Source: Paracoccus rhizosphaerae (GTDB taxonomy: Bacteria; Pseudomonadota; Alphaproteobacteria; Rhodobacterales; Rhodobacteraceae). From it: a DNA stretch of 37,604 nt. The stretch spans positions 1 to 37,604 of the forward strand of contig NZ_JAOTBE010000035.1 of NCBI RefSeq assembly GCF_026162645.1. The letters are read 5' to 3'. The notes below the pieces were generated by a model that saw only the letters and a program-made list of their open reading frames with translations, did no database searches and had not been told where the DNA came from. The translations under genes were made by a program, and so were the position numbers. Positions 1 through 6,982 of the stretch are shown here, one piece after another; position 1 is the stretch's first letter, and the number at the start of each line of letters is the position of its first letter.

Positions 1-372
1 GCGGCGTCGTCGCCTGCTTGTGAAGAGAGATCAGCATCCTTGCCTCCCGTTCCGAACCTCGCGCAGGACCGATCTTGCTATGAAGAACGAGGTCCGGCGA
101 GGGTCAATGGGATCATCCGGGAAGGGCAGCTATTTCTCTTGGAAATCTTGCTTGCACATAACAGTTACTTTCGCCGAGACTTGTCTGACCTTTTAGATAT
201 TGGACCACCTCTGCCGCCGGTTTTAAGGATGCCCAGATGCGGATCTTCGCGTAAGATGGCGATTATGTCGCAAGTCTCTGCGCGAATTTCGAACGCTACA
301 TAATTCGTTGACGATTTCTTCGCCGTTATCGGTTAACCGCCGCTTTGGGAACATGAGCGTACGGAGAATTCG
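1..372. other. Upstream non-coding region of the RTX gene
   Basis: No convincing gene is seen here. The stretch is less GC-rich than the genes around it, particularly at 120-210 and 290-350, as expected for a regulatory region. A decamer CTTTTAGATA at 190-199 is also found in the intergenic region before the exoY-like gene (5895-5904). A ribosome binding site, CGGAGAA, lies just before the ATG at 373. I cannot name a promoter with confidence. Confidence 0.4.
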
Positions 373-1567
373 ATGGCGACGATCAGGGGCACAAGCGGGA
401 ATGACAGGCTGACAGGCCAGAGCGGCGACGACCATGTCTATGGGCTCGACGGTGCCGACAGCTTCTATTGGCGCGGCAACCTTGGCAACGACCACTATCA
501 CGGCGGCAATCGCCATGACGACTATGATGCCAACCCCTATACGCCGGGCAATCCGGGGGGTGATCACCTGTACCTTCAAGGCAGCGTCGGGGCGCGCATC
601 ACGCTGACGACGACCGAAAATGGCTATGCCATCGGCAACAACAGGCTGGACTTCAACGGGATCGAGCGGATCAGCGGGACGACCGGCAACGACGTCGTCA
701 TGGCCGGACGGTCCGCGGCGAACGGAGCGCGGGACGGCGTGCCCGTCCACGGCATCTCGATTTTCACCGGCGCTGGCAACGACACCGTCTGGGGCTCGCG
801 CTTCGACGACGTCATCGACGGGGGGGGCCGGCAATGACCACCTTGCTGGCGGGCAGGGCAACGACTTCTTTCATTCGAGCGAGGGGAACGACCGGATCTG
901 GGATGATGCCGGCGAGGATAACATCCGCTGGGGCAATGGCGACATGGGTCACAATCCCGGCCACGACACCATGAACGGCGGCGCGGGGCGCGATCTCATC
1001 AACCTGTGGATCAAGCGCGGCGATGTCGTGGAAGACAACGAAGATGTCGGCATCGACGGGCTGACTGTCAGGATCACGTCCGTGAACAGCCAGGGCAGCT
1101 TTACCGGGCACGCTCGGACCGATATCGGCGGCGACGCCAGCGTGCGCTTCACGAATTTTGAAGTGGGTTGGACGCATCAGGGCAACGACGTGCTGAACGC
1201 CTCTGGTGCGACCGTGTCCGCGAATGGCACCGGGGTCAACTTCAACACCCGGTGGGGACATGACCGGTTGATCGGAAGCGTGGGCAACGACACGCTGGAC
1301 GGGTCCGAGGGACGCGACACGATCAATGCCGGCCGCGGCGACGACGACATCTGGGTGGGCGCCGAGGCCAACGGTGACGGCAATCGCGACGTGCTGATCT
1401 TCCGCGCCGGCGACGGGGCCGACCAGGTGCATGGCTTTGACAGCGGCTTGGACGTTCTGGACCTCGGCGGGCGCGGCTATTCGGCCAGCGAGACCAGCTC
1501 GGGCACGCTGCTGGACTTCGGCAACGGCGACAGCATCCTGCTGCACGGCGTCTACGACTTCATCTGA
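373..1567 (+). pseudogene. RTX-type calcium-binding repeat protein, frameshifted
   Basis: The gene encodes a glycine- and aspartate-rich protein with hemolysin-type repeats of the GGxGxDxUx kind, for example GNDRLTGQSGDD near the start, GGAGNDHLAGGQGNDFF after the break and GNDTLDGSEGRDTINAGRGD near the end. Such repeats bind calcium in proteins secreted by type I systems; no N-terminal signal peptide is seen, which fits. The C-terminal part (DVLIFRAGDGADQVHGF, then SGLDVLDLGG) is typical of RTX ends. The start ATG at 373 has a good ribosome binding site. The first frame stops at 835-837. The repeats continue one frame over to 1567. Removing one G from the run at 820-827 restores a single protein of about 397 residues (D-G-G-A-G-N-D across the join). 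No type I exporter is in the window. The break could be a true mutation, phase variation, or a sequencing error. Confidence 0.75.
820..827 (+). repeat. Homopolymer of eight G at the RTX frameshift
   Basis: Eight consecutive G bases lie exactly where the RTX reading frame breaks. Seven would keep the frame and give the expected repeat residues on both sides. Such tracts are prone to slippage in replication, transcription and sequencing. Confidence 0.8.
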
Positions 1568-1582
1568 CCGATGCAGGTATGG

Positions 1583-1616
1583 GCAGTGGCCGAAGGATCA
1601 CCCTCTCGGCCACTGC
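1583..1616. terminator. Bidirectional hairpin between convergent genes
   Basis: A perfect 11-base-pair stem (GCAGTGGCCGA paired with TCGGCCACTGC) closes a 12-base loop. It lies between the end of the RTX gene (1567) and the end of the convergent co-polymerase gene (1639), where a two-way terminator is expected. There is no T tract on either side, so it is not a textbook intrinsic terminator. Confidence 0.5.
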
Positions 1617-1638
1617 GCCGCATCCCGGACAGGCGCTG

Positions 1639-3093
1639 TCAGCTGCCGCTGTAGGCAACCGACATCATCGTCGCGACCAGGCCGATCAGAAGGATCGCCA
1701 GGCTGGCCACGTCCCGGGCCCGCCGCCGCACCTGCCCCCGAGGGGTGGGACGGAACGGCGACACCGCGATCGGCTCGATCCCAAGGGCCTTCTTGACCTG
1801 AGCCGGGGTCCGCAGGATCGGGCGGCGCAGTTCCAACAGGATTCCGGCCAGCAGGGCCAGCATCAGGCTGGTGCCGCCGCCCAGAACCGCCACTCGGCGA
1901 CGCCCCGAACTGACCGGAAACTGCGGCTCGGTCGCGGTTTCCAGCAGGACCATCCGCTCGCCGTGATCGCCGGCGATCAGGCGCTCCTCCAGTTCGGCGT
2001 TGGACAGGCGCGTGGTGATCGCCGCGCGCGGCACCTCGAGTGCTGCGACCTGCTGTTGAAGTTCGGCCAGTTCAGCCGCGACTTCGGGCATGGCCGCGAT
2101 CGAATCCTGGATCTGCGGCAGGCGCCGCTCGATGGCCGTGCGCTCGGCATTCAGCGCAGCCTCCTGTTCCCGGATCAGGTCGACTTGGCGGGTCACCCCC
2201 GGCGCCAGCTGCATGCTGCCTTCCCGCAACTGCTCGATCTGGTCCTCCAGGCGCCGCACCTCGGGATGATTCGGCGCAAGCGTCGCCCGCGCCTGCGCCA
2301 GGTTGATCTCGAGCACCCGCAACTGCTGGGTCAGGGACGTCTGGGTCGAGGTGTCCGTGGCGCCGACCTCCAGCGCCAGACGCTCGCGCTCCAGCCCCTG
2401 AAGCTCTCGGATCAGCTGATCGCGCTGGCTTTCCAGCCGGGCCTGCTCGGTGGCCAGGAAGTCCGCGTTTTCGGGCAGGCGCTCGGCGTTCTGGGTGCGA
2501 AAGGCGGTCAGCTTCGCGTCGGCCTCCGCGATGGCCTGGGCCGCCCGTTGATCCTCGGCCTGCAGCGCGGCGATCAGGTCGGCCTGCCGCCGGGCCTGGC
2601 TGGCCTGGCTGCCGGTCAGGATCTGCTGCGCCAGGTCGTTGGCGACGCGGGCCGCATTGGCCGCCTGACCCAGCCTGACCGTGATCAGCATTGCGGAAAC
2701 GGCGGTGCCCGCGCCGGGGACGCTGCCCGTCGTCGGGATGAAGTCGATCCGCGCGTTGCTTCTGAACTGCGCGACCTTCTCGTTGACGCTCATCTCGGGT
2801 GCGTCCTCGAACAGGCGATAGCGCTCGATCATGTCCATGACGTTGCTGCGCGCCATCAGCCTTTGTTCGATCAGGCGAAGGCGCATCGCGGTGTCGTCCG
2901 CATCACCCGCGCCGAGGCCGCCGTTCAACAGCGTCGGCTGGACCTGGATCACCGCAATGGCCTCGTAGGCGCGGGGCAGGGTCATGGCGTAGGTGATCGA
3001 CAAATAAAGCCCGGCCATCAGGATCAGCGCCATGACCGGTCCGCGCCGGCGCAGCATCCCGATGAATTCGCGCATACCAACAATGGGGCCCAT
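1639..3093 (-). CDS. Polysaccharide co-polymerase (Wzz/GumC/ExoP N-domain type)
   Basis: The 484-residue inner-membrane protein likely controls chain length or export of the exopolysaccharide. A transmembrane segment is at about residues 19-38, followed by the family's PRAYEAIAVIQVQPTLL-type strand. A long, charged, coiled-coil periplasmic region runs from about 130 to 370. A second transmembrane segment is near 395-418, and a further hydrophobic stretch ends the protein, so there are probably three membrane segments. No cytoplasmic kinase domain is fused; the partner is encoded just upstream. Its ATG directly follows that gene's stop (TGAATG at 3091-3096), which supports this start and translational coupling. 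The split arrangement recalls CpsC/CpsD more than fused ExoP. Confidence 0.85.
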   Translation of the reverse strand: MGPIVGMREFIGMLRRRGPVMALILMAGLYLSITYAMTLPRAYEAIAVIQVQPTLLNGGLGAGDADDTAMRLRLIEQRLMARSNVMDMIERYRLFEDAPEMSVNEKVAQFRSNARIDFIPTTGSVPGAGTAVSAMLITVRLGQAANAARVANDLAQQILTGSQASQARRQADLIAALQAEDQRAAQAIAEADAKLTAFRTQNAERLPENADFLATEQARLESQRDQLIRELQGLERERLALEVGATDTSTQTSLTQQLRVLEINLAQARATLAPNHPEVRRLEDQIEQLREGSMQLAPGVTRQVDLIREQEAALNAERTAIERRLPQIQDSIAAMPEVAAELAELQQQVAALEVPRAAITTRLSNAELEERLIAGDHGERMVLLETATEPQFPVSSGRRRVAVLGGGTSLMLALLAGILLELRRPILRTPAQVKKALGIEPIAVSPFRPTPRGQVRRRARDVASLAILLIGLVATMMSVAYSGS

Positions 3094-3786
3094 TCAAACC
3101 TCGGCGTCGTGCAGGAAAAGGCCCAGGATCGGGCAGGTTCTGGTGATGCGGGCCTCGCAGCTGCGCAGGTCGGCGGCGACATCGGCGCGACCGTTCACGG
3201 CCAGCACGACACAGTCCACCAGCGGCAGCGCCGCAAGTCCGGCGTCACCGTCCAGGACCGGTGGAAGATGCATCAGCACCACGTCCGGGGCCAGCAGGGA
3301 CAGTTCGGTCTTCAGGTCGCTGGCGAAATCGTCGTTCAAGAGCATTGTCGCAGCCTCGGCCGGATGCGCGGCGACGGCCAGAAGCGCCAGGCGGTCCGAC
3401 AGGCGCACGGCGCCGAAGCGCGGGGTGTCCTGGGGCTTGGGGCGCGGCGCGTCCAGCTGCCTCAGGACGGGCTGCCGAGCGACGTCAAGGTCGACCAGCG
3501 CCACCCGGCGGCGGTGTCGCCGCGACTCCGACAGGGCCAGGTTCAGCGCCGTCAACGGTCCCGCCGGGCCCGCATGGGCCTGGGTGATCCCGATGCGCGT
3601 CCACGACCGCTCGGCCACCTCGGACAGGATGCGGGTGCGCAGCAGGTCGTAACCCTCGGCCCGCGCGGGATCATGGCCATCGGCAATTGCCTGGCGCAGC
3701 TGCGGCTTCTTCGGCATCGGCAAGAGCGGCAGGCTTGCCCAACGATTTGCCAGTGTATCATTTCGGCTGCTGCCGGACCCGTCCAT
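3094..3786 (-). CDS. CpsD/ExoP-C-like ATPase with degenerate nucleotide site (putative pseudokinase)
   Basis: The 230-residue protein follows the layout of bacterial tyrosine kinases and capsule-regulating P-loop ATPases that partner Wzz-type proteins. An EGYDLLRTRI segment at about 44-53 matches the usual E-x-[FY]-R-x-L-R-T-N lead-in. The A' strand VALVDLD is at 95-101 and the Walker B region is VVLMHLPPVLDGDAGLAAL. The P-loop, however, reads AHAGPAGPLTALNLA (70-84) where GEGKST would be expected, so the essential lysine and serine/threonine are missing. The usual IIDTPP aspartate is replaced by histidine. No C-terminal tyrosine cluster is present. It probably acts as a structural or regulatory partner of the co-polymerase encoded next. 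The gene diverges from the GT2 at 3810 with only 23 bases between them. Confidence 0.7.
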   Translation of the reverse strand: MDGSGSSRNDTLANRWASLPLLPMPKKPQLRQAIADGHDPARAEGYDLLRTRILSEVAERSWTRIGITQAHAGPAGPLTALNLALSESRRHRRRVALVDLDVARQPVLRQLDAPRPKPQDTPRFGAVRLSDRLALLAVAAHPAEAATMLLNDDFASDLKTELSLLAPDVVLMHLPPVLDGDAGLAALPLVDCVVLAVNGRADVAADLRSCEARITRTCPILGLFLHDAEV

Positions 3787-3809
3787 GACCTACTCTTTCC
3801 CTTCAACCG

Positions 3810-4841
3810 ATGACAGAATCATACCACGATGATACCCCCGCTTACATGAGCCCGATCCAAATGTCCGCAGTTTCCAACAGCCCTTCGACGGCGTGTGACG
3901 TCGCGGCGGTCGTGATCGGCCGCAACGAAGGCCCGCGGCTCGAAGCCTGCCTGCATGCGCTGCTTGGGGTTCTTCCGCGCGTGATCTATGTCGATTCGGG
4001 TTCCACCGACGGAAGCGTCGCCTTCGCGCAGGCGCTAGGCGTCAAAGTGGTGGCGCTGGACATGTCGGTTCCCTTCACCGCGGCGCGGGCGCGCAACGCC
4101 GGTCTGGCCGCCTTGGCCGAAGATGCGCCGGAATTCGTCCAATTTCTCGACGGGGATTGCGTGATCCAGGACGGATGGCTGCCCTGCGCCCTGGCGGCCA
4201 TGGCGGCCGAGCCAGACCTTGGCGTCGTCGCCGGACGCCGCCGCGAGATCCGTCCGGACCGCTCGATCTATAACCGTCTGTGCGATCACGAATGGGACAC
4301 GCCGGTCGGAGAGGCCCGTGCCGTGGGTGGCGACATGCTGGCCAGGTACGGGGCGATCGCCGGGGCCGGCGGTTTCAGGCCCGACCTCGTCGCCGGAGAG
4401 GAGCCCGAAATGTGCCTCCGGCTGCGGGCGGCTGGCTGGCGGATCCGCCGGCTGGACTGCGAGATGACGCGCCATGACGCAAACATGACCCGATTCGCCC
4501 AGTGGTGGAGCAGGACCCGCCGCGCCGGCCACGCCTTCGCCGAAGGGTCTTGGCTGCACGGCCGGCCACCCGAGCGGCACTGGACGGCCGAGACGCGGCG
4601 CGCGCTGCTCTGGGGCGCCGGGCTTCCCGCCGCGGCGTTGCTGGGGGCCGTACTGGTCCATCCCTTTTGCCTGCTGCTGCTGTTGGCCTATCCGGCACAG
4701 TATCTCCGCCTTCGGTCACGAATGGGGGCGGCGCAGGCGCTGTTCACGCTGATGGGCAAGTTCCCCGAAGCACTAGGAGCCCTGGGCTTCTACCGCAACC
4801 TGCTGATGCGGCGGCGCAACACGTTGATCGAATACAAATGA
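3810..4841 (+). CDS. Glycosyltransferase family 2, membrane-associated
   Basis: This 343-residue GT-A fold enzyme probably adds a sugar to the lipid-linked repeat unit. Visible motifs are VVIGRNEGPRLEACL, IYVDSGSTDGS and FLDGDC (the DxD-type metal site), followed by a GEEPEMCLRLRAAGW segment that normally carries the catalytic acid or base. Near residues 265-300 a hydrophobic region (AALLGAVLVHPFCLLLLLAY) makes one or two membrane-embedded helices. The start is uncertain: ATG 3810 has no clear ribosome binding site, and ATG 3846 or 3861 would remove only a poorly conserved leader. Its stop overlaps the next gene's ATG (ATGA at 4838-4841), so the two are co-translated. Sugar specificity cannot be read from the sequence. 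Confidence 0.85.
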   Translation: MTESYHDDTPAYMSPIQMSAVSNSPSTACDVAAVVIGRNEGPRLEACLHALLGVLPRVIYVDSGSTDGSVAFAQALGVKVVALDMSVPFTAARARNAGLAALAEDAPEFVQFLDGDCVIQDGWLPCALAAMAAEPDLGVVAGRRREIRPDRSIYNRLCDHEWDTPVGEARAVGGDMLARYGAIAGAGGFRPDLVAGEEPEMCLRLRAAGWRIRRLDCEMTRHDANMTRFAQWWSRTRRAGHAFAEGSWLHGRPPERHWTAETRRALLWGAGLPAAALLGAVLVHPFCLLLLLAYPAQYLRLRSRMGAAQALFTLMGKFPEALGALGFYRNLLMRRRNTLIEYK

Positions 4842-5677
4842 CCCTATCGCGCCTCAGCGTCATCATTCCCGCCCACCAGGAAGAGCGGCAGATCGCCGCC
4901 TGTCTTCTGGCGCTGGCCGAACAGCCGCCCGTCCCCGACGTCGCCCGAGAGGTGATCGTGGTGGCCAATGGCTGCACCGATCGCACCGCCGAGGTGGCGG
5001 GCTCACAGACTGCGCTTCTTCAGCGATCCGGTTGGACGCTGCAGGTGATCGACCTGCCCGAGGGCGGCAAGATCGGGGCGCTGAACCATGGCGACGCCGA
5101 GGCATCGGGCGATCTGCGCCTTTATCTCGACGCCGATATCCGGGTCGGCTTCGGCCTGATCCCCGCGCTCTGCAACGCGCTTCGGCAACCCGGACCGCGC
5201 TACGCCGGCGCCCGGCTGGTCGTTCCACCACCCTCCAGCCGGGTCTCGGCGGCTTATGCGCGGTTCTGGCAGAAGCTGCCCTTCGTGGCCCAGGGCGTGA
5301 CCGGGGCCGGGCTCTTCGCCGTCAATGCCGAGGGGCGCGCCCGGTGGGGCAGGTTCCCCGACATCATTGCCGACGACGCCTTCGTAAGGCTGCACTTCAC
5401 CCCGGCAGAGCGGACGAGGGTCGAGGCGACCTATCTGTGGCCGATTTCGGAAAGGCTGAACCCGCTGATCAAGGTGCGCCGCCGCCAGGACGCGGGGACG
5501 GCACAGTTGGCGCTGCTCTATCCCGAGCTGGCGCGAAACGCCGCCGGTGATCGCGCTTCCTGGCGGCAGGCGCTTCGGCTGGGCCTGGCCGATCCCGAAG
5601 GCTTCGCCGCCTATGCGCTGGTGTCCCTGGGCGTCCGGATGCGCAAGCCGGCCGGCAACTGGGACCGGAACCGATAG
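4838..5677 (+). CDS. Glycosyltransferase family 2
   Basis: The protein is 279 residues when started at the ATG that overlaps the previous stop. The frame is open further upstream, but that stretch is antisense-like filler within the other GT. GT2 motifs are LSVIIPAHQEERQIAACL at the N-terminus, VVANGCTDRT, the EGGKIGALNHG loop, LYLDADIRV (DxD) and IIADDAFVRL. No membrane segment is evident, so it likely works on the inner leaflet as a peripheral enzyme. It is probably the second gene of a two-gene unit with the preceding glycosyltransferase and acts in the same repeat-unit assembly. Confidence 0.87.
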   Translation: MTLSRLSVIIPAHQEERQIAACLLALAEQPPVPDVAREVIVVANGCTDRTAEVAGSQTALLQRSGWTLQVIDLPEGGKIGALNHGDAEASGDLRLYLDADIRVGFGLIPALCNALRQPGPRYAGARLVVPPPSSRVSAAYARFWQKLPFVAQGVTGAGLFAVNAEGRARWGRFPDIIADDAFVRLHFTPAERTRVEATYLWPISERLNPLIKVRRRQDAGTAQLALLYPELARNAAGDRASWRQALRLGLADPEGFAAYALVSLGVRMRKPAGNWDRNR

Positions 5678-6019
5678 GAACACCTTCAGGCCAATCCACG
5701 TCACCACTGAAGACGGCGGCAACTTCGCTGCCTGAATCACTCCGCTTCAAGCGGCGGCTCCTACCTGATCTTCGGCCTGGCGGCTTTCACATGCGTTCGA
5801 AGAAAATGCTTAAAAAGATCAATATGCAACCACAGGATTAAACACGCGCCTTAGGACGAGTCCCGTAGGTTGCAACAACCCCCTTTCGACCCATCTTTTA
5901 GATAGGTTGATGGGCGGCAACGGCCCAGATACTTATAAGTCTAACTAAAAGCCGCAATGAGTAGGATTGGCTTGGCGTTGTAACTTGTTCCGTTTTTTGC
6001 TAGTGTTTCAGGTGCTGAA
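5678..6019. promoter_or_regulatory. AT-richer intergenic region before exoY-like gene
   Basis: The 342 bases hold no gene I can support. Base composition drops well below that of the genes, especially at 5800-6000. Features seen are a perfect palindrome ACTTATAAGT (5931-5940), a CCCATC/GATGGG inverted repeat around 5890-5914, a small CCGC/GCGG hairpin near 5742-5754, and the decamer CTTTTAGATA (5895-5904) shared with the region before the RTX gene. A possible promoter is TTGTAA (5978-5983), 17 bases, TAGTGT (6001-6006), but its start site would leave almost no leader before ATG 6020. The region is likely a regulated EPS promoter. Confidence 0.4.
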
Positions 6020-6700
6020 ATGATCCACGACGACCGTCTTTTGGACGCGACTGGTGCCGAACTCGTTGGCGACTTTGTTTCCTTCGAACCCCACAATCTC
6101 TACATGGGCGGCGGAAAACGCCTGCTGGATACCGCGATGATCGTCGCGGCGCTGCCCTTCATCCTGCCGATCATGCTGATCGTCGCGGTGCTGGTGGCCT
6201 TGGACGGCGGTTCGCCCATCTACAGCCAGACCCGACTTGGCCGGGGCTGGAAAAGCTTCCGCCTCTACAAGTTCCGGACGATGAAGACGAACTCGGCCGA
6301 ACTGCTGGCGGCCCACCTGGCCGCTGACCCCGAGGCCAAGGCCGAGTGGGACCTGAACCAGAAGCTGCGCAACGACCCCCGCATTACCTGGGCCGGCCGT
6401 TTCCTTCGCAAGACCTCGCTTGACGAGCTTCCGCAGCTGATCAACGTGCTGCTGGGCCAGATGAGCCTGGTCGGCCCGCGCCCGATCATGGTCGAACAGC
6501 GCCCGCTGTATCCGGGCCACTACTATGCCGCGCACCGTCCCGGCCTGACCGGCCTGTGGCAGGTGTCGGCGCGTAACGGCACGACCTTCGCCGCCCGCGC
6601 CATCTATGACGAGCGGTATTACCGCGACCTGAGCCTGGGGCTCGACATCTCAACGATCGTCCGGACCTTCGTGGTCGTCGCGCGCTGCACCGGCTGTTGA
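6020..6700 (+). CDS. exoY: ExoY/WcaJ-family undecaprenyl-phosphate sugar phosphotransferase
   Basis: This enzyme starts the repeat unit by moving a sugar-1-phosphate (galactose or glucose in known relatives) from UDP-sugar to undecaprenyl phosphate. The 226 residues match the short, monotopic ExoY type. A KRLLDTAMIV lead-in runs into a hydrophobic membrane hairpin at about 39-61. GGSPIYSQTRLGRGWKSF and RLYKFRTMKTN follow. The catalytic-region motif KTSLDELPQLINVLLGQMSL holds the Asp-Glu pair (135-136), then VGPRP, and RPGLTGLWQVSARN. The gene stands alone on its strand after a long AT-richer leader. Its last 51 bases overlap the 3' end of a small gene on the other strand. It is the anchor for calling this an exopolysaccharide locus. 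Confidence 0.93.
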   Translation: MIHDDRLLDATGAELVGDFVSFEPHNLYMGGGKRLLDTAMIVAALPFILPIMLIVAVLVALDGGSPIYSQTRLGRGWKSFRLYKFRTMKTNSAELLAAHLAADPEAKAEWDLNQKLRNDPRITWAGRFLRKTSLDELPQLINVLLGQMSLVGPRPIMVEQRPLYPGHYYAAHRPGLTGLWQVSARNGTTFAARAIYDERYYRDLSLGLDISTIVRTFVVVARCTGC

Positions 6701-6874
6701 CCGGAGGCGCGCGTAAGCGGACTGCAGCGTCATCAGCAGGACCATCGACAGCATTCCGCCGCCGACATAGCCGCCCAGGAACGCAGTCATCCACCCGTGG
6801 TCCAGCACAACCAGAACGATGGTTGAGCAGACGCTGACGAGGATCGAGACCATAAGAGCGACTGCAAGGTTCAA
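6650..6874 (-). CDS. Small two-helix membrane protein, unknown function
   Basis: The frame gives 74 residues from a TTG start at 6872-6874, preceded by an AGGAAAAGAGG ribosome binding site. An internal ATG at 6851-6853 would give a form seven residues shorter. Two hydrophobic stretches are clear: ALMVSILVSVCSTIVLVV and FLGGYVGGGMLSMVLLMTL, the second glycine-rich, joined by a short DHGW turn. The tail is charged (ARDDHEGPDDR) and probably cytoplasmic. The longer open frame upstream on this strand is antisense to the GT4 gene and looks like filler. I do not recognise the family. Its position, between exoY and a glycosyltransferase and overlapping exoY's 3' end by 51 bases, suggests a role with the EPS membrane machinery. 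Confidence 0.6.
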   Translation of the reverse strand: MNLAVALMVSILVSVCSTIVLVVLDHGWMTAFLGGYVGGGMLSMVLLMTLQSAYARLRSTAGAARDDHEGPDDR

Positions 6875-6982
6875 ACTTGCCTCTTTTCCTGACGCCGGGG
6901 CTCTGCAATTATAAGCTGAGCGAACACCCGTATTCAACGAAACAAACCTGTCTGGCGCCGTTTCACCTGCACCCGAGGCCGC
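6875..6982. promoter_or_regulatory. Divergent spacer between small membrane protein and GT4
   Basis: These 108 bases separate the two divergent starts and must hold control signals for both. A ribosome binding site for the GT4 gene (GAGG at 6973-6976) and one for the minus-strand gene (around 6878-6890) are visible. No promoter box is clear. Confidence 0.3.

Noticed and set aside
40..303. 87-codon plus-strand frame before the RTX gene
   Set aside because: It starts at TTG without a ribosome binding site, lies in AT-richer DNA and has no recognisable domain or helix pattern; it looks like a chance frame in the promoter region.
1579..3813. 744-codon plus-strand frame opposite the Wzz and CpsD-like genes
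   Set aside because: It is antisense to two real genes; its composition (runs of Gln, Arg, Gly, His) is the usual reverse image of high-GC coding DNA and no domain is visible.
5978..6006. TTGTAA-17-TAGTGT as the exoY promoter
   Set aside because: The implied start site leaves about seven bases before the ATG and excludes the ribosome binding region; kept only as a remark on the intergenic region.
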